Source of the DNA: Rhizobium sp. P38BS-XIX
GTDB taxonomy: Bacteria; Pseudomonadota; Alphaproteobacteria; Rhizobiales; Rhizobiaceae
NCBI RefSeq assembly: GCF_012641435.1
Contig: NZ_JABAIJ010000007.1
Coordinates: forward strand, 62,001-126,000
Direction of reading: 5' to 3'
Length of the DNA: 64,000 nucleotides
In this document: positions 52,371 through 60,595 of the stretch, piece by piece
Layout of the letters: each line of letters begins with the position of its first letter
Position numbering within the stretch: the stretch's first letter is position 1
Made by a program: the position numbers and the translations under genes
Notes under the pieces: generated by a model
Told to the model about the DNA's origin: nothing
Databases searched by the model: none
What the model saw: the letters and a program-made list of their open reading frames with translations, nothing else

Positions 52371-53396
52371 CTAGCGGCGAAGGCGCGATGGTGCGGAAAC
52401 CGTGTTTCGCACCACCAGATCTGGCCGCAGCAGAATCTCCGTCTCGGCGGGTTCGCCGTCTGAAAGCAGCTCAAGCAGGAGCGCCATCGCATGCTTGCCG
52501 ATGGCGGTGCGCGGCTGCCGGATCGTCGTCAGCGACGGCGTCATGAACACGGCTTGCGGAACGTCGTCGAATCCCGTCACCGAAAAATCCTCGGGAATGT
52601 CGTAACCGCGTGTCTTCAGCGCGATCATGACGCCGATTGCCGTCTGGTCGTTGACGCACATGAAGGCGGTCGGGAGCGTGTCGCGCATGAAGAGCTGTTC
52701 GACGGCAAGCCGACCGCTCTCGATGGTGCCGTCGCCTTCGAGGACCATGCGAAGTTCAGAGCCGATACCAGCTGCGTCCAGCCCTGCTTCGTAGCCTATC
52801 CGTCGGCGGCTATAGGCGAGGCGGGTGCGAGAATCGCCGACGAAGGCGATCTTGCGATGACCTTCGGCAATCAACAGGTCGATCGCCTTGCGCGCGCCGG
52901 CGATGTCATCGACGCCGACATAGGGAATGCCACCATTGAAGACCGGTTCGAAAACGCCGACACTTGGCGGAAGCCGCGCCGTCATCGTTTGATGGCCGAA
53001 CGGCAGGATGCCGGTGAAGAGGATCAGCCCCGCCGCCTGGTTCGAGTTCAGGAACTTTAGGTACTCCAGCCCGCGCTGCGCATCGTTTTGCGTATGGCCG
53101 ATGAGTACGCCGTAGCCATGCGAGCGCGCTTCGTTTTCCAGGCCGATGAGAATATTGGAGAAATTGGGGTCGCCGATATCGGGCGCGACGACCAGAATCA
53201 TGTTGGAGCGGCCGAGCCTGAGGCTGCGCGCCATGGCATTGGTCGTATAACCGGTGACGGCAATCGCCTGGTTCACCTTCAGCCGCGTCGAGTTGGCGAC
53301 CTTCTCCGGGGTATGGATTGCCCGCGAAACCGTTGCTATCGAAACATTGGCAATTCGGGCGACGTCTTCGATAGTTGCGGGCGTGGAATTCGACAC
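52371..53396 (-). CDS. LacI-family transcriptional regulator of the ribose-type operon
   Basis: 341 residues from GTG 53396. The helix-turn-helix and hinge (TIEDVARIANVSIATVSRAIHTPEKVANSTRLKVNQAI, TTNAMARSLRLGR) and a periplasmic-binding-like core (NMILVVAPDIGDPNFSNILIGLENEA, YVGVDDIAGARKAIDLLI) are standard. The frame ends six bases past the VOC gene's start region, so it may drive that gene too. Two TGTAAA-N2-TTTACA operators lie upstream, between it and the ABC genes. Confidence 0.9.
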   Translation of the reverse strand: MSNSTPATIEDVARIANVSIATVSRAIHTPEKVANSTRLKVNQAIAVTGYTTNAMARSLRLGRSNMILVVAPDIGDPNFSNILIGLENEARSHGYGVLIGHTQNDAQRGLEYLKFLNSNQAAGLILFTGILPFGHQTMTARLPPSVGVFEPVFNGGIPYVGVDDIAGARKAIDLLIAEGHRKIAFVGDSRTRLAYSRRRIGYEAGLDAAGIGSELRMVLEGDGTIESGRLAVEQLFMRDTLPTAFMCVNDQTAIGVMIALKTRGYDIPEDFSVTGFDDVPQAVFMTPSLTTIRQPRTAIGKHAMALLLELLSDGEPAETEILLRPDLVVRNTVSAPSRLRR

Positions 53397-53490
53397 TGCG
53401 CTCTGCCTTGGGTCTCGTCTGGCAGCGGAGACTACACAGACTTACGTGGAGGTCAAAGGTAACCGTGAAAAATTGTATGATATCCAACGA

Positions 53491-53525
53491 TGTAAACCTT
53501 TACACCGGATATGTAAAGGTTTACA
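53491..53525. promoter_or_regulatory. Paired LacI operators between lacI and the ABC operon
   Basis: TGTAAACCTTTACA (53491-53504) and TGTAAAGGTTTACA (53512-53525) are perfect 14-bp palindromes whose centres are 21 bp apart, two helical turns. They match the LacI/GalR consensus and lie 38 bases from the ATPase start. Confidence 0.7.
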
Positions 53526-53562
53526 CAGCATGGAAAGCGGGTGGGACCGCAGGGAGGATTCA

Positions 53563-55086
53563 ATGAGTTCGGAAGCCGTCGACGGTGCAATTGTGCTGTC
53601 TGCGAGAGGCATATCGAAGTCCTTCAACGGCGTGCAGGTGCTGTTCGGCGTCAACTTCGATTTGAAGGCCGGCGAGGTCCATGCGCTCATGGGCGAAAAC
53701 GGCGCCGGCAAGTCGACCCTCGTCAAGGTTCTTTCCGGTTTCGAGCAGCCGACCTCAGGTGAAATCCTTCTCGATGGCCATGCTGTGAAGCTGCCCCCGA
53801 ACGGCGCTGCGGAAGCGCTCGGGATCGTCATCATCCATCAGGAATTCAATCTCGCAGAGCACCTGACCGTCACCGAGAGCCTGTTTCTCGGGCGTGAAAT
53901 TACCCGTTTCGGTGTTCTCGATCGCAAGCATATGCGCACGGAAACGCGGCGTGTGCTCGATCTGCTCGGCTCGCATGTCGACGAAAATGCACTCATCAGC
54001 TCGCTGTCCATTGCCGACAAGCAGATGGTGGAAATCGCCAAGGCGATCAGCCGCGATGCGCGCATCGTCTTCATGGATGAGCCGACCGCAGTTCTCTCGC
54101 GTGAAGAGACCAATTTCCTCTTCAAGCAGGTTCGCAAACTGCGCGACCAGGGAACGAGCTTCGTCTTCGTTTCCCACAAGCTCGATGAAGTCATGGAGCT
54201 GACGGATCGGGTGACGGTGCTGCGTGACGGGCAGTGGGTGAAGACGTCGCCGACATCGTTGCTCGATGGCGAGTCGATCGCTCAGCTGATGGTGGGGCGT
54301 GAGCTCTCGAGCCTCTATCCGGCCAAGAACGAGCCCGACATCGACGAGCAAGTGGTGCTCAGCGTCAGCTCCGTTTCGACCGGCTACGTCCATGATGCGA
54401 GCTTCGAGCTGCGCAAGGGCGAGATCCTGGGCTTTTCCGGAATGATCGGTTCCGGCCGCACCGAGCTGATGGAGGCGATCGTCGGTCTGCGCTCGCGGGT
54501 ATCCGGCGATGTCATCGCCAACGGTCAGGCGGTCCCCGCCCATGATGTGCATGCGGCCATCGATGCCGGGCTTGCCTATATGACCAAGGATCGCAAATCC
54601 AAAGGCTTGCTTTTGAATTCGGGCATGGCCGTCAATCTCACTCTTCAGTCGCTCGATCGGCACGGCAAGTTCGGTTATCTCAGCGCTTCAAGCGAAGCCA
54701 ATGCGCTGTCGCGGGCGCGCAGGCGCTTCGATATCCGTGTGCGGGACGGAAACATCGTTGCCGGCCGCATGTCCGGTGGCAATCAGCAAAAGCTGCTTCT
54801 GGCGAAAGTCATGGAGACCGAGCCGCAGATCATCATCATCGATGAGCCGACGCGTGGTATCGATGTCGGCACGAAGCAGCAGATCTATCATTTCATTTCG
54901 GCGTTGGCGCGGGACGGTCATTCGATCATCGTGGTCTCTTCGGAAATGCCTGAAGTGATCGGGCTCTGCACCCGTATCGCAGTGATGCGCGAGGGCCGGA
55001 TCGTCGGCGTGCTCGAGGGCGACGAGATCTCCGAACAGGAAATCATGCGTTATGCGGCGGGTCTGAAGAAGAAGACTGCCGCCTGA
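53563..55086 (+). CDS. Ribose-type sugar ABC transporter ATP-binding protein (two domains)
   Basis: 507 residues from ATG 53563, which follows AGGGAGG. It is a fused double ATPase of the RbsA kind. Domain 1 has Walker A GENGAGKST and Walker B IVFMDEPTAVL, with a weak LSIADKQM signature. Domain 2 has a degenerate Walker A (GMIGSGRTE), the MSGGNQQK signature and IIIDEPTRGIDVG. That asymmetry is normal for RbsA. It energises the following permease for an unidentified sugar. Confidence 0.92.
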   Translation: MSSEAVDGAIVLSARGISKSFNGVQVLFGVNFDLKAGEVHALMGENGAGKSTLVKVLSGFEQPTSGEILLDGHAVKLPPNGAAEALGIVIIHQEFNLAEHLTVTESLFLGREITRFGVLDRKHMRTETRRVLDLLGSHVDENALISSLSIADKQMVEIAKAISRDARIVFMDEPTAVLSREETNFLFKQVRKLRDQGTSFVFVSHKLDEVMELTDRVTVLRDGQWVKTSPTSLLDGESIAQLMVGRELSSLYPAKNEPDIDEQVVLSVSSVSTGYVHDASFELRKGEILGFSGMIGSGRTELMEAIVGLRSRVSGDVIANGQAVPAHDVHAAIDAGLAYMTKDRKSKGLLLNSGMAVNLTLQSLDRHGKFGYLSASSEANALSRARRRFDIRVRDGNIVAGRMSGGNQQKLLLAKVMETEPQIIIIDEPTRGIDVGTKQQIYHFISALARDGHSIIVVSSEMPEVIGLCTRIAVMREGRIVGVLEGDEISEQEIMRYAAGLKKKTAA

Positions 55087-55147
55087 AAAGGCGGCGCAGG
55101 GCAGGGCGAATTCCCAGCAGTCATGGGACGGGAGGTTGGTTTTGGTT

Positions 55148-56161
55148 ATGAGCGTGGGCGAAGACGGCAGCGGTAAGACGGGTCGACGTGGACGTTCCTG
55201 GCGGGATGTCGATCTGCGAGCGGTTGCGCCGTTTGCGGCGCTGGTGCTGCTTCTCATCGTGGGCGCATTGGTCAACCCGAACTTCATCGGCATCACCAAT
55301 CTCACCAACGTCGCGACGCGATGTGCCTATATCGCGATTATCGCCGTTGGCGCCACCTTCGTGATCTCGGCGGGCGATCTCGATCTGTCGGTCGGTGCGA
55401 TGGTTGCCTTCGTGGCAAGCCTGATGATCCTCTTCATAAATTCGGGGGTTATCGCGGACCCAGCTCTGATGCTGGCCGCCGCTGTGTTGTTCTCGATCGT
55501 GGCCGGTGTCCTATGTGGCCTGGCGAACGGTCTGATCACCACCATGGGCAAGATCGAGCCTTTCATCGCGACATTGGGGACGATGGGCGTGTACCGCGGC
55601 TTGACGACCTGGTTGTCTCAGGGTGGGGCGATAACCCTGCGCTCGGCCGATGTGCAGGCGCTCTACAAGCCGGCTTATTACGGCTCGATATTGGGCGTGC
55701 CGATTCCGATCGCAATCATTATCGCCGTTACCATCGTCGCGGCCTTCATTCTTTACCGCACGCGCTACGGGCGGCATGTCATCGCCGTCGGTTCCAATCG
55801 CGACGTTGCGCGCTATTCCGGCGTGGCGGTCAATCGCGTCCGCACCATCGCCTTTATCATCCAGGGGCTTTGCGTTTCCATCGCTGTGCTTCTCTACGTG
55901 CCGCGTCTCGGCTCCACCTCAGCCCAGACGGGCATTCTGTGGGAGCTGCAGGCAATCACCGCCGTGGTTGTTGGCGGTACGGCGCTGAAGGGTGGCGCGG
56001 GCAGGGTGTGGGGTACGATCTGCGGGGCTTTCATTCTCGAGCTGGTCGGCAACATCATGCTGCTTTCCAATTTTATCAGCGAGTATCTCCTGAGTGCCAT
56101 CCAGGGTGCGATCATCATTATCGCCATGCTGGTCCAGCGCTCGCTTGCTCGCAAATCATGA
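55148..56161 (+). CDS. Ribose-type sugar ABC transporter permease
   Basis: 337 residues from ATG 55148; TTG codons just upstream are closer to the GGAGG site (55131-55135) and are possible starts. A basic cytosolic N-terminus is followed by about eight to ten helices typical of RbsC, including the conserved FVISAGDLDLSVGAMVAF and GRHVIAVGSNRDVARYSGV segments, and GGTALKGGAGRVWGT. It forms the homodimeric pore for the RbsA-type ATPase. Confidence 0.9.
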   Translation: MSVGEDGSGKTGRRGRSWRDVDLRAVAPFAALVLLLIVGALVNPNFIGITNLTNVATRCAYIAIIAVGATFVISAGDLDLSVGAMVAFVASLMILFINSGVIADPALMLAAAVLFSIVAGVLCGLANGLITTMGKIEPFIATLGTMGVYRGLTTWLSQGGAITLRSADVQALYKPAYYGSILGVPIPIAIIIAVTIVAAFILYRTRYGRHVIAVGSNRDVARYSGVAVNRVRTIAFIIQGLCVSIAVLLYVPRLGSTSAQTGILWELQAITAVVVGGTALKGGAGRVWGTICGAFILELVGNIMLLSNFISEYLLSAIQGAIIIIAMLVQRSLARKS

Positions 56162-56226
56162 ATAACCGGGTCAGGGGGCGCCCGGTCCTGAACGACAACG
56201 CCCTGTCTCTATCTGGGAGGAAGAAC

Positions 56227-57174
56227 ATGCGTAAAAGACTATTGGGATTGGCGGTCGCGATGGCGGCTCTGGCGGGCACGGTTCATGCCGCGGACAAGAA
56301 GGTGACGATCGGCGTGTCCATTCCGGCCGCCGACCATGGCTGGACTTCGGGCGTGGTGTTCCATGCCGAGCGCGTCGCCAAATTGCTGATGGCGGAGCAT
56401 CCGGGCCTGAACGTCATCGTCAAGACGTCGCCTGACGCTGCCAGCCAGGCAAACGCCGTACAGGATCTCGAAACACAGGGTATCGATGCGCTCGTGATCC
56501 TGCCGTCGGATCCGGATCCGCTCGTCAACGCCATCAAGGAAGTCAAGGACAAGGGCAAGTTCGTGACGCTGGTCGACCGTGCGCCGAGCAGCAACGACAA
56601 TTCCGTCCGTGACCTTTACGTCGCCGGCAACAACCCGGCGCTTGGCCAGACGGCCGGCGAATACATCAAGAAGAACACGCCGGACGCTCAGGTCGTCGTC
56701 ATCCGCGGTCTGCCGATCCCGATCGACCAGCAGCGCCAGGACGGCTTCGACAAGGGGATTGCCGGCTCGAACGTCAAAGTTCTCGATCGTCAGTACGGCA
56801 ACTGGAGCCGCGACGATGCGTTCAAGGTCATGCAGGACTATCTGACGAAGTTCCCGAAGATCGATGTGGTCTGGTGCCAGGATGACGACATGGCCGTCGG
56901 CGTGCTGCAGGCGATCGAGCAGGCCAAGCGCACCGACATTCAATACGTCGTCGCCGGCGCCGGCTCGAAGGACATGATCAAGAAGGTCATGGACGGCGAC
57001 AAGCTGATCCCGGTCGACGTGCTCTATCCGCCGGCAATGGTCGGCACGGCCATGGAGCTGACGGCTGCCAACTTCTACAACCAGATCCCGGTTCGCGGTA
57101 ACTACATCCTCGACGCGACGCTGGTCACGAAGGACAATGCGAAGGACTTCTACTTCGCCGATTCACCGTTCTGA
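56227..57174 (+). CDS. Ribose-type sugar-binding periplasmic protein
   Basis: 315 residues with a signal peptide (MRKRLLGLAVAMAALAGTVH, cleaved at AA-DKK). The mature fold is family 2 (RbsB/XylF) with VTIGVSIPAADHGWTSGVVFHAERVAKLL, NAVQDLETQGIDALVILPSDPDPL, and the aromatic-rich hinge QYGNWSRDD. It is preceded by GGGAGGAAG and followed by a strong terminator, so the transport unit ends here. The ligand is not evident from sequence. Confidence 0.92.
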   Translation: MRKRLLGLAVAMAALAGTVHAADKKVTIGVSIPAADHGWTSGVVFHAERVAKLLMAEHPGLNVIVKTSPDAASQANAVQDLETQGIDALVILPSDPDPLVNAIKEVKDKGKFVTLVDRAPSSNDNSVRDLYVAGNNPALGQTAGEYIKKNTPDAQVVVIRGLPIPIDQQRQDGFDKGIAGSNVKVLDRQYGNWSRDDAFKVMQDYLTKFPKIDVVWCQDDDMAVGVLQAIEQAKRTDIQYVVAGAGSKDMIKKVMDGDKLIPVDVLYPPAMVGTAMELTAANFYNQIPVRGNYILDATLVTKDNAKDFYFADSPF

Positions 57175-57194
57175 TCCACGGATTCGGACAGATG

Positions 57195-57222
57195 CGCCCG
57201 CCGGTTTCGGCGGGCGTTTTTT
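57195..57222 (+). terminator. Rho-independent terminator after the ribose-type transporter
   Basis: CGCCCGCC (57195-57202) and GGCGGGCG (57209-57216) enclose GGTTTC and run into six T residues. Confidence 0.88.
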
Positions 57223-57393
57223 ATGCGTTTGCCGCCCGGTTTTAGAGACCGGAGTAATTTTTGCGGCACGTACCTCTTGCCGTCAGCGGCTGAGCGTGGT
57301 TAGCTCGCAAGGCATTCGACTTTCATCCTGAAGACCCTATAGTTTTTGAGGTTACGGCATCAAAGCCGCCTTGGATTTGGGTCCGAAAGGCAT

Positions 57394-57407
57394 CGGAAAC
57401 GTTTACA
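57394..57407. promoter_or_regulatory. Third LacI operator, upstream of the isomerase gene
   Basis: CGGAAACGTTTACA matches the TGTAAA-N2-TTTACA pattern at 12 of 14 positions if CG takes the centre. It lies 26 bases before the TIM-barrel gene, after a terminator, so it would let the same repressor control the enzyme genes as a second transcript. Confidence 0.5.
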
Positions 57408-57432
57408 GAACGCAATTTGGGAGGAATTACAG

Positions 57433-58485
57433 ATGAAGACGATCAAGGGGCCAGGCCTGTTTCTTGGCCAGTTCGCCGGTGACACGGCGCCGTTCAACTC
57501 GTGGGATTCGATCACAAAATGGGCTGCCGACGCCGGCTATGTCGGTGTGCAGGTTCCGACCTGGGCAAGCCAGCTCATCGATCTGAAGAAGGCGGCTTCC
57601 TCCAAGGATTATTGCGACGAATTCGCCGGTGTCGCTCGCGCCAACGGCGTCGAGGTCACCGAGCTTTCCACTCACCTCCAGGGCCAGCTCGTTGCCGTGC
57701 ATCCCGCCTATGACGAAGCCTTCGACGGCTTTGCGGCGCCGGAAGTGCGCGGGAATCCGAAGGCGCGCCAGGAATGGGCGGTCGAGCAGGTGAAGATGGC
57801 GCTCACCGCTTCCAAGCATCTCGGCATCAAGGCGCATGCGACCTTCTCCGGTGCGCTCGCCTGGCCCTTCGTCTATCCTTGGCCGCAGCGTCCGGCCGGC
57901 CTCGTTGAAACCGCCTTCGAAGAGCTTGCCCGTCGCTGGACACCGATCCTCAATCATGCCGACGAAAACGGCGTCGACGTCTGCTATGAGATCCATCCGG
58001 GCGAAGACCTGCATGACGGCATCACTTTCGAGATGTTCCTGGAGCGCGTGAAGAACCATCCGCGCGCCAACATGCTCTACGATCCCTCGCACTATGTCCT
58101 GCAGTGCCTCGATTATCTCGACAACATCGACATCTACAAGGACCGCATCAAGATGTTCCACGTCAAGGATGCGGAGTTCAATCCGACCGGGCGTCAGGGC
58201 GTCTACGGTGGTTATCAGGGTTGGGTCGAGCGTGCCGGCCGCTTCCGTTCGCTTGGCGACGGCCAGGTTGATTTCGGTGCCGTCTTCTCGAAGATGACCG
58301 CCAACAACTTCGACGGCTGGGCCGTGGTCGAATGGGAATGCGCGCTGAAGCATCCTGAAGACGGTGCTCGCGAAGGCTCCGAATTCGTCAAGGCGCATAT
58401 CATCCGCGTCACGGAAAAGGCGTTCGACGATTTTGCCGGTAGCGGCACGGACCAGGCGGCAAACCGCCGCATGCTTGGGCTTTAA
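57433..58485 (+). CDS. Sugar phosphate isomerase/epimerase-family TIM-barrel protein
   Basis: 350 residues from ATG 57433, behind GGGAGGAA. It is an AP-endonuclease-2-type barrel: SWDSITKWAADAGYVGVQVPTWASQLIDL, VTELSTHLQGQLVAVHP with a metal histidine, VCYEIHPGEDLHD with a glutamate, and MLYDPSHYVLQCLDYLD and FHVKDAEF with further metal ligands. Family members isomerise sugars or keto-inositols with a divalent metal. It follows the ribose-type importer and precedes a Gfo/Idh/MocA dehydrogenase, a pairing common in inositol- and keto-sugar-type pathways. The substrate is unassigned. Confidence 0.83.
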   Translation: MKTIKGPGLFLGQFAGDTAPFNSWDSITKWAADAGYVGVQVPTWASQLIDLKKAASSKDYCDEFAGVARANGVEVTELSTHLQGQLVAVHPAYDEAFDGFAAPEVRGNPKARQEWAVEQVKMALTASKHLGIKAHATFSGALAWPFVYPWPQRPAGLVETAFEELARRWTPILNHADENGVDVCYEIHPGEDLHDGITFEMFLERVKNHPRANMLYDPSHYVLQCLDYLDNIDIYKDRIKMFHVKDAEFNPTGRQGVYGGYQGWVERAGRFRSLGDGQVDFGAVFSKMTANNFDGWAVVEWECALKHPEDGAREGSEFVKAHIIRVTEKAFDDFAGSGTDQAANRRMLGL

Positions 58486-58491
58486 TCCGAG

Positions 58492-58660
58492 CGCTTCCTC
58501 CCCGCATATGCGGGGAGGAAGCGGACTCGAACGGGCGAGCGGAGCGAAATCGCGAGAGGACGGATGAAGGGCCTTCTCGATATTCATCGCGACGGCACGG
58601 TGTGTCGGACCGGCGGTCGCCCCTCACCCTAGTCCTCTCCCCGCAGGCGGGAGAGGGGAC
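58492..58660. repeat. Composite palindromic repeat between isomerase and dehydrogenase genes
   Basis: It begins with a perfect 32-bp palindrome (58492-58523, centred on CATATG) and ends with a CCTCTCCC/GGGAGAGG hairpin (58634-58641 and 58649-58656). The CCCTCACCCT and CCTCTCCC modules also occur in the xylB-xylA element. It lies inside what would otherwise be a tight operon. Confidence 0.65.
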
Positions 58661-58712
58661 GATCGCGCCAAGCGGTCGCATCCACACAATTCAATTCATT
58701 CAGGAGGACAAA

Positions 58713-59900
58713 ATGGCAATCGAAGGATCATCGGAACAGACGCGCGAGCCGCGCATTCGGCTTGGCATGGTCGGCGGCGGCGCCGGCGCATTCATCGGCG
58801 CGGTGCATCGTATTGCTGCACGCATTGACGACCAGTTCGATCTCGTTGCCGGCGCGCTCTCGTCTTCGCCGGAAAAGGCTGTGGCATCCGGCCGCGATCT
58901 CGGTCTCGATCCCTCGCGCACCTACTCCAGCTATCGCGACATGGCAATCCGCGAAGCCAAGCTGAAGAACGGCATTGAAGCGGTTTCGATCGTGACGCCG
59001 AACCATGTCCATTATGACGCCGCCAAGGAATTCCTGCGTCGCGGCATCCACGTCATCTGCGACAAGCCACTGACCTCCAATCTCGCCGACGCCAAGAAGC
59101 TGAAGAAGGTGGCCGATGAAAGCGGCGCTCTCTTCATCCTCACGCACAACTACACCGGCTATCCGATGATCCGTCAGGCGCGCGAGATGATCGCCAATGG
59201 CGAGCTCGGCGATATCCGCATCGTCCAGGCGGAATATCCGCAGGACTGGCTGACCGAGAATATCGAGCAGTCCGGCCAGAAGCAGGCCGCATGGCGCACC
59301 GACCCGGCCCAATCCGGCGCCGGCGGTTCGACGGGCGATATCGGCACGCATGCCTATAACCTTGCGTCCTTCGTCACCGGCCTCGAACTCGACAGCCTTG
59401 CCGCAGATCTCGACAGCTTCGTTGAGGGACGTCGTCTCGACGATAACGGCCATGTTCTGCTGCGCTTCAAGGCCAAGGGCACGGAAAAGCCGGCCAAGGG
59501 CATGCTCTGGTGCAGCCAGGTGGCGCCGGGTCACGAAAATGGTCTCAAGCTTCGCGTCTACGGCACCAAGGGCGGTATCGAGTGGACGCAGGCCGATCCG
59601 AACTATCTGTGGTACACGCCGTTCGGCGATCAGAAGCGGCTGATCACCCGCAATGGCGCCGGCTCCGGCGCTGCTGCGGCGCGCGTCTCGCGTGTTCCGT
59701 CGGGTCATCCGGAAGGCTATCTGGAAGCCTTCGCCACGATCTACACGGAAGCCGCTCGTGCCATCCACGCCCGCAAGAAAGGCGTGGCGGTCGATCCGGC
59801 TGTGATCTATCCGACCGTCGATGACGGTGTGAAGGGCGTGGCTTTCGTCGAAGCCTGCGTCGCTTCCTCCAAGCGCAACGGCGCCTGGGTCAAGCTTTAA
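58713..59900 (+). CDS. Gfo/Idh/MocA-family oxidoreductase
   Basis: 395 residues from ATG 58713, preceded by CAGGAGGACAAA. The Rossmann loop is LGMVGGGAGAFIGAVHRIA, the catalytic EKP motif appears as CDKPLTSN with the lysine kept, and the substrate-side DIGTHAYNLASF supplies the D-x3-H pair. Length is a little above average. With the preceding TIM-barrel protein and importer it likely oxidises or reduces a sugar or cyclitol with NAD(P). A terminator closes the transcript. Confidence 0.88.
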   Translation: MAIEGSSEQTREPRIRLGMVGGGAGAFIGAVHRIAARIDDQFDLVAGALSSSPEKAVASGRDLGLDPSRTYSSYRDMAIREAKLKNGIEAVSIVTPNHVHYDAAKEFLRRGIHVICDKPLTSNLADAKKLKKVADESGALFILTHNYTGYPMIRQAREMIANGELGDIRIVQAEYPQDWLTENIEQSGQKQAAWRTDPAQSGAGGSTGDIGTHAYNLASFVTGLELDSLAADLDSFVEGRRLDDNGHVLLRFKAKGTEKPAKGMLWCSQVAPGHENGLKLRVYGTKGGIEWTQADPNYLWYTPFGDQKRLITRNGAGSGAAAARVSRVPSGHPEGYLEAFATIYTEAARAIHARKKGVAVDPAVIYPTVDDGVKGVAFVEACVASSKRNGAWVKL

Positions 59901-59910
59901 TCTCTACGAG

Positions 59911-59945
59911 GCCAGAGGCGGTAAAACCGCCTCGGGCTTTTTGAT
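59911..59945 (+). terminator. Rho-independent terminator after the Gfo/Idh/MocA gene
   Basis: GAGGCGGT (59915-59922) and ACCGCCTC (59926-59933) around AAA, with an outer GCC/GGC pair, then TTTTT. It borders the end of the convergent DoxX gene. Confidence 0.85.
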
Positions 59946-60349
59946 CAGGCAGCCAGGTTCTGCCGGCGCTTCGTCAGCGCATCGACGCTCAAGGGGCCGC
60001 TGCCGGCGGCAACGAGAAACAGGAAGATGAAGCAGAAGAGGATGGCCGATGTGCCGCCATTCTGCGCTGGGTAGAAGCTCTGCGGCGCATGGCGCAGGAA
60101 ATAGGCGAATGCCATCAGGCCTGACAGGATGAACGACGCGATGCGCGTCTGGAAGCCGATCAGCACGAGAAAGCCCAATGTCAGCTCAAGCAAGCCTGCG
60201 ATCCACGACAGAGATCCGACAGCCGGCACATTCTCGGCGGCTGGAAAATGCAGCGCTTTCTGTGTTCCGTAGCTGAAGAGCACGAGCGATGCGACGATGC
60301 GCAGGAGGCTCAGCAGATGAGGGTGAAGAGCGTGAAGCGCAGGGAGCAT
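59945..60349 (-). CDS. DoxX-family membrane protein
   Basis: 134 residues from ATG 60349, with AAGGA six bases upstream. Four helices are visible (LLSLLRIVASLVLFSYGTQK, SLSWIAGLLELTLGFLVLIGF, ASFILSGLMAFAYFL and ILFCFIFLFLVAAGSGPLS), with the R-x2-L/G-x3-K start and G-x-W-E-L-type centre of DoxX. Functions reported for the family are redox- or stress-related. It is divergent from the beta-glucosidase gene, 246 bases away. Confidence 0.85.
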   Translation of the reverse strand: MLPALHALHPHLLSLLRIVASLVLFSYGTQKALHFPAAENVPAVGSLSWIAGLLELTLGFLVLIGFQTRIASFILSGLMAFAYFLRHAPQSFYPAQNGGTSAILFCFIFLFLVAAGSGPLSVDALTKRRQNLAA

Positions 60350-60493
60350 TTGTATCCTTTCGTTGTCAAGTTTGATTGCTACCCTCAATTGATCCGCGCC
60401 CGGAAGACAAGTCACGACTGTTGACATTGATGTTATCCAGCCGTGCGAAGATGCAGCGAAATTTCTGGGATGTCCTTTTGCACCCTGATTTGT

Positions 60494-60526
60494 CGGCACC
60501 TGTAACGTTGCAGTTTTCCGGTGCCG
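60494..60526. promoter_or_regulatory. Inverted repeat and LacI-like site upstream of the beta-glucosidase
   Basis: CGGCACC (60494-60500) faces GGTGCCG (60520-60526). Within it, TGTAACGTTGCA (60501-60512) is a near-perfect 12-bp palindrome of LacI/GalR type. It lies about 70 bases before the gene. No LacI gene adjoins, so a trans-acting regulator would be needed. Confidence 0.35.
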
Positions 60527-60595
60527 GTACTGTACTTTGAGACGCAGCTTGGTTAAACCGCAGCCAACGAAGCCAAAACAGACGGGATTTTCATC

